DNA from: Rubinisphaera italica
GTDB lineage: Bacteria; Planctomycetota; Planctomycetia; Planctomycetales; Planctomycetaceae
Length of the DNA stretch: 64,000 nt
Direction: 5' to 3'
NCBI RefSeq assembly: GCF_007859715.1
Contig: NZ_SJPG01000001.1
Location: 558,001 to 622,000, forward strand
Both the position numbers and the translations under genes were made by a program. Below the pieces are notes generated by a model. It ran no database searches and had not been told where the DNA came from. It saw only the letters and a list, made by a program, of their open reading frames with translations. Within the stretch, counting starts at the first letter, position 1. Every line of letters begins with the position of its first letter. Below, piece by piece: positions 1 to 7,385 of this stretch.

Positions 1-491
1 GAGTTTGCATACTGCTCATCACTGCTCGGATCAGCAACTGTCAGAACTCGAATCACTTCTCCCTGCATCCGGCCATCACACCAGAAGAGGCAGGAGGGGT
101 GAGCGGATTTCCAGATCGCAGCACGAGCCGAGATTGAATCGACACAACAAAACACTACCTCACCGACGGCATAATGCGGACGGTAGCGATCTTCAATCGT
201 ATTGACCACAATCGTTGTATCAAGTCGCTCAATAGCAGCTTTGGTGGCCTGGACCTTAGATACCCCCAGATCACTTTCGTGATACCCCTGAGTGGTAATA
301 TTACTGGCTTCCACAGTATCAAAATCGATCAACTGCAGTTGTGGCATCCCAATCGCCGCCAGTTGCAGAGCGACCTGTCGGCCAATCGCTCCCACGCCGA
401 TCACTGTGGCGGAGAGCGACGTGATTTGCGGACGGGGCACCAGTTCCTGTTGTCTGACAAATCGATCCGGAATCTCAGTCGTCATGGTCAT
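1..491 (-). CDS. E1-like ThiF/HesA/MoeB-family adenylating enzyme (3' part outside window)
   Basis: This is a partial gene: translating the minus strand from ATG 491 gives 163 codons without a stop up to the window edge. Seen: a Rossmann nucleotide-binding motif GVGAIGRQ, then [17 protein letters not shown], the D-x-D-x-V-x-x-S-N-x-x-x-Q signature of ThiF/E1 enzymes, and [14 protein letters not shown], matching the family VDs..aR element. The family adenylates the C-terminus of ubiquitin-like proteins with ATP. AGGA lies 8 bases before ATG 491, so I prefer it to ATG 485. The gene overlaps the end of the JAMM gene by 17 bases, pointing to translational coupling. As last gene seen in the operon it probably activates the 73-aa Ubl at 2202-2423. 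The catalytic cysteine region and any extra C-terminal domain are not visible. Confidence 0.9.
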   Translation of the reverse strand, partial: MTMTTEIPDRFVRQQELVPRPQITSLSATVIGVGAIGRQVALQLAAIGMPQLQLIDFDTVEASNITTQGYHESDLGVSKVQATKAAIERLDTTIVVNTIEDRYRPHYAVGEVVFCCVDSISARAAIWKSAHPSCLFWCDGRMQGEVIRVLTVADPSSDEQYAN

Positions 492-1182
492 TGCGTTTTT
501 CCTGTCGTTGAGTTTGGGATAAAAAATCATCAGTCTCATCCCAGAGATCGAATCGGAATTCGTTCTCCAGAAAGTCAACCGCGTCCTCATCCTGATTGTT
601 GAAGAGGGTTTTCGAATTATGACTTTGAACATGGGTCAGATATTCGCTCTCCCAGGATGCATAGTCACAGCCAGTAAAGCTCTGTGAGTAGTCGATCTCC
701 ACCGGGATTCTCAGGCTCGCTCCCGGTCCGGTGTTCATTTGCAGTCGGGCATAGGATTTTCCGCCTCGCGCCAGAATAAACATCACTGCCCACTCTGCCT
801 GGCCGAAGCCCCGGGCAAAGGTTTGTTCATCGATCGGGCTGGGAAGCGGACAATTCCCCGGATGGGTATGCATCCAGATCCGCCCGAACTGTTCCGGTCG
901 CAAGCCCGCATCCACCTGTTCATCAAACAGGTCTGCGACCGAGTCATCCTCAAACGCGACATGCGCCCAGGAACAAACCTGTCGAACAAGCTTCAAATCT
1001 CGGACAAACAAAAGATCTTCATTAGCCGTGATTCCAAAGCCGCCGACTTCCGTCTCACCGTAATCACGCAGGAACAGCAGTTTGGCCCACGCAGTCGGAC
1101 TGAACCGTAATACCGGTTTGTGGGTTTGGCGGTTCCGTTGTCGGGAACGATTCGTACTCGTTACTCTCTTCTTGAGCTTCAT
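475..1182 (-). CDS. JAMM/MPN-domain metallopeptidase (Ubl isopeptidase-like)
   Basis: The 235-aa protein carries a complete JAMM zinc-protease motif: Glu45 in ETEVGGFG, then H105-T-H107, seven residues, S115, two residues, D118 ([14 protein letters not shown]). Such enzymes cleave isopeptide bonds or trim ubiquitin-like tails, so a role in processing or removing the neighbouring Ubl is inferred. The conserved fold starts near residue 24 ([13 protein letters not shown]). The first 23 residues are basic and overlap the 3' end of the E2-like gene by 119 bases; no later start codon fits before the domain, so the overlap appears real. The C-terminal 60 residues are acidic and not recognised. A fragment resembling its N-terminus lies at 9533-9772. 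Confidence 0.88.
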   Translation of the reverse strand: MKLKKRVTSTNRSRQRNRQTHKPVLRFSPTAWAKLLFLRDYGETEVGGFGITANEDLLFVRDLKLVRQVCSWAHVAFEDDSVADLFDEQVDAGLRPEQFGRIWMHTHPGNCPLPSPIDEQTFARGFGQAEWAVMFILARGGKSYARLQMNTGPGASLRIPVEIDYSQSFTGCDYASWESEYLTHVQSHNSKTLFNNQDEDAVDFLENEFRFDLWDETDDFLSQTQRQEKRNDHDD

Positions 1183-2125
1183 GACAGTCAGGACACCTTT
1201 CGGAATCGGTTAAACAGGAGGGGCAGCAGGCTGTATCGCAGTCCACACACCTGGACAGACACCCGGAACAACAGTAATCATCACAACCCGGGCAAGCTTC
1301 GAGACAGCCGCGGCAGGTATTCTCATCACAGCCTGCACAGCGATCGATGCAGTCTTCGCAGATTGCTCCGACACACTGACCACAGGAGACAATCGCATCA
1401 GAACTCCGCAGGTCGCCGCAATCATCACAGAGCGTCCCGAACCAGTCGTCGAGACCCACGTAGGGACTTCCCTCGTTGTAGGTTCGCAAGAGATTGGCGA
1501 CGATCACAAAAAAGTCGTGGATTCGTCCTTGCGCCAGGGCCGTCGCAATGGCCTGCCGGCCGTCCCCTTCGCAGAGCAATTCAGACTGCACATGCGGGTG
1601 AGTCACCTCGTCATTCGTCGATGAGGGATTGGGTTCCAGAGCCACCACGCGGTACGGAGATAACTGACCCGTTTGCAGTTCCCGACAATGCAGCTGAATC
1701 TCGAAGGGGCCGAGTTCGACTTCCTGCAGCGTGATCGGTTCGGTGGTGACGGAAAGCACGTGTGTCGACGAGTCAAACTTCACGTCGCTAAAATCATCGG
1801 CCAATGCTTCCAGATCGGCAAGTAAATCTCGCAGAGTAGGGGTGATCTGCCTGGGCTGCAGACGATCAAATTCATCACATAGTAAAGTCATGGCGTCATG
1901 AAACTGATTCAGCTGACTACGAAATTCTCGTTTCAGTCGGTTAGCCGCGAGCAGCCAGTCGTATGCAATCGCCGTTTCTTGTAGATGGGGAATCTGTTCG
2001 AGTCTTTTCCAGAGATCAACGGGAAGTTCTGTGAGAGGTTCATTGGTATTGGTCGCCTCAAAATACTGCTGCAGTCTCCTTGCGGGTCGCAGCCAGACGT
2101 TTCGAGAAGCACGATTTTTATTCAT
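1064..2125 (-). CDS. E2-like (UBC-fold) protein fused to tandem CxxC zinc-cluster tail
   Basis: The 353-aa protein has three parts. Residues 1-110 are helical and unrecognised. Residues 112-230 look like a prokaryotic E2: H177-P-H179, then C185 in LLCEGDG as candidate thioester cysteine, then [18 protein letters not shown] and SPYVGLDDW. Residues 233-314 hold many cysteines in about four tandem 15-residue units of the type C-x2-C-x4-C-x2-C, a likely array of zinc sites that could act like a RING/treble-clef E3 module. The E2 assignment rests on the HPH...C pattern and on the E1, JAMM and Ubl neighbours, not on a profile search. If correct, E2 and E3-like functions sit in one chain. The tail after residue 315 is low-complexity. 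A shortened paralogue is at 9708-10190. Confidence 0.7.
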   Translation of the reverse strand: MNKNRASRNVWLRPARRLQQYFEATNTNEPLTELPVDLWKRLEQIPHLQETAIAYDWLLAANRLKREFRSQLNQFHDAMTLLCDEFDRLQPRQITPTLRDLLADLEALADDFSDVKFDSSTHVLSVTTEPITLQEVELGPFEIQLHCRELQTGQLSPYRVVALEPNPSSTNDEVTHPHVQSELLCEGDGRQAIATALAQGRIHDFFVIVANLLRTYNEGSPYVGLDDWFGTLCDDCGDLRSSDAIVSCGQCVGAICEDCIDRCAGCDENTCRGCLEACPGCDDYCCSGCLSRCVDCDTACCPSCLTDSERCPDCHEAQEESNEYESFPTTEPPNPQTGITVQSDCVGQTAVPA

Positions 2126-2201
2126 GAATGCCTTTCATATAAAAACATCCAGAGACCGCCGTGATATAAATCCAAACGGTCTCTGGAAATAAAAAATCAA
2201 A

Positions 2202-2423
2202 TTAACAGGCTCCTTCGATCTTGGTTGGTGTGATCGAAATCCGATCTCCCTCCTGCAGAATCTGCTGGGAGGCACAGGGTTGTCGGTTGACGCGGATCAG
2301 ATAGTCGCTGGCTGGCCGGTTGCCGACCTTTTCCGTAAAGACATCTTGAACAGACGCCCCGTCCGGGACTTCGATATAGTCGGCGAATCCGCCGCCATCG
2401 TTGTTGATTAATAAAACCTGCAT
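2202..2423 (-). CDS. ubiquitin-like (beta-grasp) small protein
   Basis: The protein has 73 residues. The pattern [17 protein letters not shown]...SVQDVF, followed by [10 protein letters not shown] and a final [18 protein letters not shown], fits a ThiS/MoaD/ubiquitin beta-grasp: two N-terminal strands, one helix, and a closing GDRISI strand with a flexible tail. Size and place between an E2-like gene (77 bases downstream) and other system genes support a role as the conjugated modifier. The tail ends Glu-Gly-Ala-Cys, not the usual Gly-Gly; trimming by the JAMM peptidase could expose Gly71. No cofactor-synthesis genes are nearby, so thiamine or molybdopterin roles are less likely. An AAAGGC sequence is a modest ribosome site. 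Confidence 0.75.
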   Translation of the reverse strand: MQVLLINNDGGGFADYIEVPDGASVQDVFTEKVGNRPASDYLIRVNRQPCASQQILQEGDRISITPTKIEGAC

Positions 2424-2643
2424 AAAGTGCCTTTCAAAAAAATGGATCTCAGAAAAATAGGAGCTTGGTTGGATTCAGCGAGAGTGAATCAGATGTTGCC
2501 GGTATCGAGAACGCGAGCCGACCTTATGGAAACTCCGTCGACCGCGGCGTTGACCACTCCGGAGTGTTTGCCGCACAGGCAGGCTCGCCCCCTTCGAAGG
2601 TGAGCACGTAAACTTATTGGTTCTCACTGAGATGGGTGATGAA

Positions 2644-2859
2644 TTAAACATAAGCCGGCACACTCATGGCCTGTTCAAACTCAGTGAGCCAGTCACGTCC
2701 TTCCTCTTCGTCCCAGTCAATAAACTGGGGCAGTCGGGATTCGGATTCTGCGGACTCCGAGTCTTCTCTTGAGATCAGTTCGAAGCCAAGTCGTTGGATG
2801 GTGGTTAGGCTTTCACCAGTCACCCGCGCAATGCTGCGATTCAGTTCGGATGGTTTCAT
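2644..2859 (-). CDS. small conserved protein of the Ubl operon
   Basis: This is a 71-aa protein starting MKPSELNRSIARVTGESLTTI, which looks like a short helix-turn-helix or helical segment, followed by an acidic stretch rich in Asp, Glu and Ser and ending in a DWLTEFEQAM helix. GAAGGAG eight bases before ATG 2859 supports the start. It lies between the 83-aa gene and the Ubl gene on the same strand. I do not recognise a named family and can give no function; its position suggests it belongs to the operon. The spacer to the Ubl gene (2424-2643) shows no convincing gene. Confidence 0.7.
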   Translation of the reverse strand: MKPSELNRSIARVTGESLTTIQRLGFELISREDSESAESESRLPQFIDWDEEEGRDWLTEFEQAMSVPAYV

Positions 2860-2964
2860 GGGGGAAACTCCTTCAAATAATTCAGGGTTAGGAAAATAAA
2901 AAATCCCGACTCAGCAGACGGTGGGTCTGCCAAATCGGGATGTGGAAGTAAAAATCAGTGATGT

Positions 2965-3216
2965 TTACGCAGTCAGTGGTTCCTTCAGCCAGTAGGTCTC
3001 CAGCCAGTGCACTTCGGCCTGAAGTGCCTGGCTCCGCTGTGCGAAAGGTCCCAGTTTCGGTCCAGTCACCGGCGACAAATCGGCCCACCACTGACCGTTG
3101 CAATCGGGTTCCACATGGGAACCACGAGTAATATCGAGGGGACCGAGAGTGGCCAGCGGGATCTTCTCGGCATACAGGCAGCGGATCGTGCCGTCCTGCT
3201 GAATGAGCAATTGCAT
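2965..3216 (-). CDS. small conserved protein of the Ubl operon
   Basis: The 83-aa protein MQLLIQQDGTIRCLYAEKI... has a central HVEPDCNGQWWADLSPV segment, with conserved-looking tryptophans, and a LGPFAQRSQAL..EVHWLE ending. Proteins of this pattern are familiar as unnamed small proteins in plasmid and island settings (from memory). It has no signal peptide or membrane segment, so it is probably cytoplasmic. AAGGAG sits about seven bases before ATG 3216. It follows the 313-aa gene after 27 bases, so the two are probably co-transcribed. Function unknown. Confidence 0.75.
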   Translation of the reverse strand: MQLLIQQDGTIRCLYAEKIPLATLGPLDITRGSHVEPDCNGQWWADLSPVTGPKLGPFAQRSQALQAEVHWLETYWLKEPLTA

Positions 3217-3243
3217 GGTTTGCTCCTTGCAAACGAATAGGAT

Positions 3244-4185
3244 TTATTTGGGGACACGAATGATCTGCCGCCGAGGACGATCAATGAGCAGGCCATCAAG
3301 GACTGATTGCACACCGGAGAGTTTTGTCGCTACCTGCTGTCGCAAGTGGCTGCTGCTGCGAAGTTGCTGGGGCGCAATGCCGGTCACGATCTGCTGGCAT
3401 TGATCGACCAGGTCATCGAGCTGGTCATTGGAACGGATATTGAGCAACCGAAAACGCTCAAAGAATTCCTGCAGATTCCCGACCGCCGTGTCTCGAAAGA
3501 CTTTGCGTTTGCCATCCTCGTGACCACTCAGCCGTTCGGTCAGATGAGAGACCAATTGCGCAAGCTCTTCCACAAAGGCCTGTTCAGCCAGTTGGACTGC
3601 TTCATCGAACCGGGCCTGCACACGTCGAGCTTCCTGTTCGTACAACTCAGGATTGAGTTGTCGCAGGTAGTGAGGCGGTTCGACATTCGGAAACTCCCAG
3701 CCCACATGAAACAGCCCCACCAGAGAGTCGGGATAATCGGCCTCATTATAAAGCTCGCCGAGTCGTTCCTGAGCCGCCGCCTGCAGGTTGGCAAACTCCT
3801 CATCCAGCAGACGGACTGCCTGTTGCAACTCCTCCTCAAAGTATTGCATTTGATTCTGAAAAGGATCGACAGACTCGCGACGAATGAGTCGGATTCCTGG
3901 TTCCGGATAGGGAAGACTGAGTGAAGTCCAGTATTTGCGGATCTGTCCTTTGAGGGCATTGACGGCCTGAAAACGGGGATGCCGGGTATCGAGCAGCTTT
4001 TTACCAGCCGAGAGATATTCGCCCGCAGCGCCGAAGGATTCGGCGGCCTGGGCTTTCTGAGACGAAGAGAGAGTTTTGCGGGTCCCCAGCCACACAAAGC
4101 CAATGCGTGTGGCGCACATGGTCGCCTGCAAACGCTCCGCAGCGCGGCTTTCGTTCGGGGGTTCAGATAACATCGTCGTCGACAT
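3244..4185 (-). CDS. conserved hypothetical protein, helical, 313 aa
   Basis: The protein is mostly helical and charged, with no membrane segment or signal peptide. Recognisable stretches are MCATRIGFVWLGTRKTL near the N-terminus, a middle EEELQQAVRLLDEEF helix and PDSLVGLFHVGWEFP. The look recalls DUF3150-type proteins of phages and plasmids, but I cannot confirm that. CAAGGAG precedes ATG 4185 by about seven bases. The gene starts 33 bases after the end of the AAA+ gene, so it could be an adaptor or substrate of that ATPase; this is only inferred from position. Confidence 0.75.
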   Translation of the reverse strand: MSTTMLSEPPNESRAAERLQATMCATRIGFVWLGTRKTLSSSQKAQAAESFGAAGEYLSAGKKLLDTRHPRFQAVNALKGQIRKYWTSLSLPYPEPGIRLIRRESVDPFQNQMQYFEEELQQAVRLLDEEFANLQAAAQERLGELYNEADYPDSLVGLFHVGWEFPNVEPPHYLRQLNPELYEQEARRVQARFDEAVQLAEQAFVEELAQLVSHLTERLSGHEDGKRKVFRDTAVGNLQEFFERFRLLNIRSNDQLDDLVDQCQQIVTGIAPQQLRSSSHLRQQVATKLSGVQSVLDGLLIDRPRRQIIRVPK

Positions 4186-4218
4186 TTTGGTCTCCTTGTG
4201 ATTGAGTAAATTTCAATA

Positions 4219-5703
4219 TCAATTCCAGTTGTGTTGGGGCGAGGTGGGAGATGGGCTCCGCCGCTCTGAAGTGACGGAGTGCGTATACAGGCCTGACTGT
4301 TCAGCGGAGAGGCAGCGACCACTGGCCCAGCGACGCAGATGCTCGACAGCTTCCACTGAGGTTGTGGCCACCGGCACGATTTGTTGAGCAGCTTCGAGCA
4401 GACTGAGATCCAGCAGCGCTGCCAGTCGACAACAGGCGCGGATCTCAGCCCCGGTCCAGTCCTTGTCCTCTGGCAATTCCTGCTCGGTCATTTCAAACTG
4501 CTGCCGATACATTTGCCAGATCGCCTGCTTCTGGGTTTGACCCGGCAGATCCAGAAAGAACAGCCCATCAAATCGCTCGGCTCGTAAAAACTCAGGAGGC
4601 AGTCGACGGACATCATTAGCGGTGCAGATGACAAAGATGTCCGAAGTATGATCGTTGAGCCAGGTTAATAACGATCCCAGCAGGCGTGTCGAGACGCCAC
4701 TGTCGGATTGTCCCGAGGAGCCGCCGAGAGCTTTTTCGGCTTCATCAATAAACAGGATCGCCGGCTGCATCGCATCCACGATTTGCAGAGCCTTGCGGGT
4801 TCGTTCCTCACTTTGTCCGACCAGCGAACCGAGTAACGCTCCCACATCCAGCGTGATCGTGGGGCGACCCGTCTCCTGACCGAGCGATTTTGCAAAGGCA
4901 CTTTTACCGGTTCCCGGCACTCCCAGTAACATCACGCCGCGAGAGCGGACAACTGCGGGGCGATTGGTTCGGGGCTGCAAGGCCCGCAGACAGAACGATT
5001 AGAGTGAGTCCAGTCCGCCCAGTGTCGCGAACGATTCGCTCCCGCGATGTAAGGAGAGCAATCCACTCCGGGTGAGTGTTTGTGACTTGATCTCCCAGAT
5101 GGCCTCGGGTTCCAGTCGCCCCTGTCGCACCAGCGAGAGACTAAAAGCACCCTCGGCTTCATAGCGGGTTAATCCGTCAGCCGCTTCCAGAACACGATCC
5201 AGTTCAGTACCCTCCGGGAGTTCCCCCGGTTCGGTTGCCAGAGAGGTAGCGATCTCAGCCAGTTGAGAGCGTTGCGGCAATTCATGCTCGATGCACAGAA
5301 ACAACTTCTCCAGTTCAGTCGGTAATTGCACGACCGGTGCGAGGATGACCAGGAACTGCTGTTGCTGCTTGCCCCGCATGAGCTGATGCGAGATCGCCTG
5401 GACAAGTTCTGCCGATCCCAGAAATCGATGGAAATTCATCAACGCCAACAGTGTGGGAGCATTCGCGGCGGGCAATGTCTGGAACGAACGAACCGCTCTG
5501 AGCGGATCGGTCGCATCGATGTTTTGTCCATTGTCGCCTGCCAGGTGAAATCCCTGATCAATATCCCAGGTGGCCAGTTGCCACTCTTGCTCATGGCAGA
5601 GTCGAGCCATTTCCATGAGGGCTTCGTCCGGTTCACAGGTTTGAATCCAGATCCCGGCAAAGCCGGAGCGGACGGTTTCCGTCAATTGTTCGGTCAGTGA
5701 CAT
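4219..5703 (-). pseudogene. Ycf46-like AAA+ ATPase interrupted by an in-frame TAA
   Basis: One continuous frame of about 494 codons is broken only by TAA at 4999-5001. Before it, 234 residues carry the N-terminal domain of Ycf46-type AAA proteins (IWIQTCEPDEAL... to LGGLDSL). After it, in the same frame, come SFCLRALQP, Walker A GVPGTGKSA, Walker B AILFIDEAE and the second-region motif RAERFDGLFFLDLP. In an intact protein the stop position would hold a residue linking LGGLD to the AAA core; AAA to TAA is a one-base change. AAGGAG precedes ATG 5703. No good ribosome site lies before possible restarts such as TTG 4980. It may be a nonsense mutant, a read-through gene, a split two-chain enzyme or a sequencing error. 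Confidence 0.65.
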
Positions 5704-5729
5704 TGAGTCTCCTTAATAAAATGAAAGAA

Positions 5730-5936
5730 TTAGCCAGACTCAGGCTCGTGTGTCTGAATCTGCTGTTGGGAAGTAGATGCGTGTTGATAAAACGGACTGG
5801 TCAAAATTTCTGACGAAGTCGAGCCGAGTGCCTGCTCCAGAAATCGACTGGCAGCCTGGCACTCTGAGCCCTGGAAGCCGAGGGTTTGCAGAACCGTTTT
5901 TCCTTCGGGGGAGATGATGATCTGGATCGTTTTCAT
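5730..5936 (-). CDS. DUF2997-family protein
   Basis: The 68-aa protein starts MKTIQIIISPEGKTVLQTLGF and continues QGSECQAASRFLEQALG, matching the layout of DUF2997: a strand pair, then a G-x-x-C-x-x-A-S-R-F-L helix. Its ATG overlaps the stop of the DUF1257 gene in an ATGA, with GGAGG seven bases upstream, so the two are translationally coupled. DUF2997 and DUF1257 genes commonly travel together with Ycf46-like ATPases (established from comparative genomics, recalled). Biochemical role unknown; the conserved cysteine could be functional. Confidence 0.8.
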   Translation of the reverse strand: MKTIQIIISPEGKTVLQTLGFQGSECQAASRFLEQALGSTSSEILTSPFYQHASTSQQQIQTHEPESG

Positions 5937-6301
5937 ACGGCTGCCTCCATTTGCACGGTCAACTGAATCGAGCCATCATGCAATGGACGTTCCATGACGC
6001 AGTGGCCCCGTCGTCGGGCTTCCAGGACGGTTTTCTCAACGGCATACCGTTGCAACAGGCGATGCAGATGCTTTTGTTCGCCCCAGCGACCGTTGAAGTT
6101 GTCGTAGTGCACCTGGCCCGCTTCAAGGTCGCAGACGACGGGATAATTCCAATCCGGCAATCGGACGGAGTAGCCAGTCGCTTCGCTATTGAACAATTTG
6201 ACGGTTTCGTGCACAGGCTCGGGGAGACCGAGTTGGCTACAGGCGTTGCGTAAGGCCTGCAGATCGCGGACCTCCGTTTGAATGGTCACAATATGGGACA
6301 T
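5933..6301 (-). CDS. DUF1257 (Ycf35-like) protein
   Basis: The 122-aa protein opens MSHIVTIQTEVRDLQALRNA and includes SVRLPDWNYPVVCDLEAGQVHYDNFNGRWG, the hallmark of DUF1257 relatives of chloroplast/cyanobacterial Ycf35. The C-terminus (LQRYAVEKTVLEARRRGH) is also typical. AAGGAG lies nine to ten bases before ATG 6301. It sits between the lipoprotein gene and the DUF2997 gene. The family has no settled function; here its association with a Ycf46-like ATPase and Ubl-conjugation genes suggests a role in the same complex. Confidence 0.85.
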   Translation of the reverse strand: MSHIVTIQTEVRDLQALRNACSQLGLPEPVHETVKLFNSEATGYSVRLPDWNYPVVCDLEAGQVHYDNFNGRWGEQKHLHRLLQRYAVEKTVLEARRRGHCVMERPLHDGSIQLTVQMEAAV

Positions 6302-6322
6302 AAAGATGTGGCTCCTTAAGGG

Positions 6323-6898
6323 TTAAGAATTGAGATGACCAGACGAGTTAGCTTCTATTGAAGCGGGAATCTCTGGAGCTTGTTCCGAAAGAAGATGTCG
6401 TTGCTGTGGCCAAAGTTGTGGCTCGTCCGATGTTAGATCGGTAAGCAATAACTCAGCCACTTCCTGATCAGAAACAGGTTCGCTGGTCTGGCGTAACAAC
6501 AGCCAGCAGATTGTCAGCGGCAACAGACAGAGGATGATCAATCCGAGATTGCGGATAACCTCTCCCACCAGCGACTCCCAGTAGCGGGACGAAGCCAATT
6601 CACGGCGTTCCTGTTCCAGCCGATCACGTTGTTGATCGAGTCCCTCGCGCTGGTTATGGAGCTCCCGCTGAATCGTGACCAGTTCCTGACGGGCCTGAGC
6701 ATCTGCTGCCACCAACTCACGGGAACCAGCCGCGATTTCTTGTTGCAATGCCACTGTCTGGCGACTCTGCTCGGCTTGTCGTTCGGCATAGCGCTCGGAC
6801 AGCTCGCTGATCCGCTGATCGGGTTCATCTTCACACCCGCTCATGACGGCCAGCAGACCGATCACGATCACTACCAGACTCTGTTTTAGGGAGATCAT
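6323..6898 (-). CDS. coiled-coil lipoprotein with transmembrane segment
   Basis: The 191-aa protein has a lipoprotein signal: MISLKQSLVVIVIGLLAVMSGC, with C22 after a VMSG lipobox. Residues about 28-105 are Gln/Glu/Arg-rich and predicted coiled coil. A hydrophobic span VIRNLGLIILCLLPLTICWLL (about 114-134) would cross a membrane. The C-terminal 55 residues are acidic. GGAGG before ATG 6898 is a strong ribosome site. As the first secure gene of the operon it could tether the system to a membrane. No family recognised. Confidence 0.75.
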   Translation of the reverse strand: MISLKQSLVVIVIGLLAVMSGCEDEPDQRISELSERYAERQAEQSRQTVALQQEIAAGSRELVAADAQARQELVTIQRELHNQREGLDQQRDRLEQERRELASSRYWESLVGEVIRNLGLIILCLLPLTICWLLLRQTSEPVSDQEVAELLLTDLTSDEPQLWPQQRHLLSEQAPEIPASIEANSSGHLNS

Positions 6899-7100
6899 GC
6901 TTCCTCCAGTGATAAAGAATTCGTTTAAGGATTTCCTGCATCGCCAATCGCAAGCGACGTTCTTTAAGGAACGCCATAATTGCGATCAGCAGCGACAGGG
7001 AAACAAAAGTGAGCAGTGTATGTGTTCCGATTGGTAAGGCCTTTCTGAAAGGTTGAGAACTAAAATGGTAAGCCAAGGCGGGAACGCTAAACTTTCCCAC
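6831..7100 (-). CDS. possible small membrane protein (doubtful)
   Basis: An open frame of 89 codons from GTG 7100 contains a good hydrophobic span, LLTFVSLSLLIAIMAF, followed by a basic amphipathic stretch KERRLRLAMQEILKRILYHW. It overlaps the start of the lipoprotein gene by 68 bases, and its last 20 codons are only the shadow of that gene. No clear ribosome site is seen. It could be a small membrane component at the head of the operon, or chance. Low confidence. Confidence 0.3.
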   Translation of the reverse strand: MGKFSVPALAYHFSSQPFRKALPIGTHTLLTFVSLSLLIAIMAFLKERRLRLAMQEILKRILYHWRKHDLPKTESGSDRDRSAGRHERV

Positions 7101-7318
7101 AAGTATCTTGCCCCGTTTTTGCCCGAAATTTAGGTGGGATGGGATTTGCCACGTGATATATTGGTCGTTCCTGAGACGTTTTGCGGGGAATGTTCTTTCA
7201 ATTTGCGGGCGACGAGGCTCGCCAGTAGACGTACAAATTGTCGCGTCGATTCATTGGGATCATTTGAGGGGGCTTGCTGGTTTGATTTCTGCATGTGTGT
7301 CCTGTTTGGTGTGTCCGT

Positions 7319-7358
7319 AAAAAAACGTCACCGACCAAAATTGTGGGTGACGTTTTTT
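7319..7358. terminator. intrinsic terminator hairpin
   Basis: A 12-bp stem pairs 7321-7332 (AAAAACGTCACC) with 7346-7357 (GGTGACGTTTTT) around a 13-base loop, with A- and T-tracts on the two sides. It could stop transcription from either strand. It lies just after the recombinase stop at 7386 on the minus strand and would insulate the Ubl operon. The rest of 7101-7385 holds no convincing gene. Confidence 0.7.
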
Positions 7359-7385
7359 ACTTCAAGTTATGGTTAATTATTCGAC

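Noticed and set aside
2475..2663. 62-aa minus-strand frame between the Ubl gene and the 71-aa gene
   Set aside because: It overlaps the better supported 71-aa gene, has a composition unlike a protein of this operon and no ribosome site.
3307..3924. 205-aa plus-strand frame opposite the 313-aa gene
   Set aside because: Antisense shadow of a gene with good ribosome site and operon context.
7108..7376. Two overlapping plus-strand frames in the spacer before the recombinase
   Set aside because: Cys/Trp/Arg-rich composition, no ribosome site, and the second runs through the hairpin terminator.
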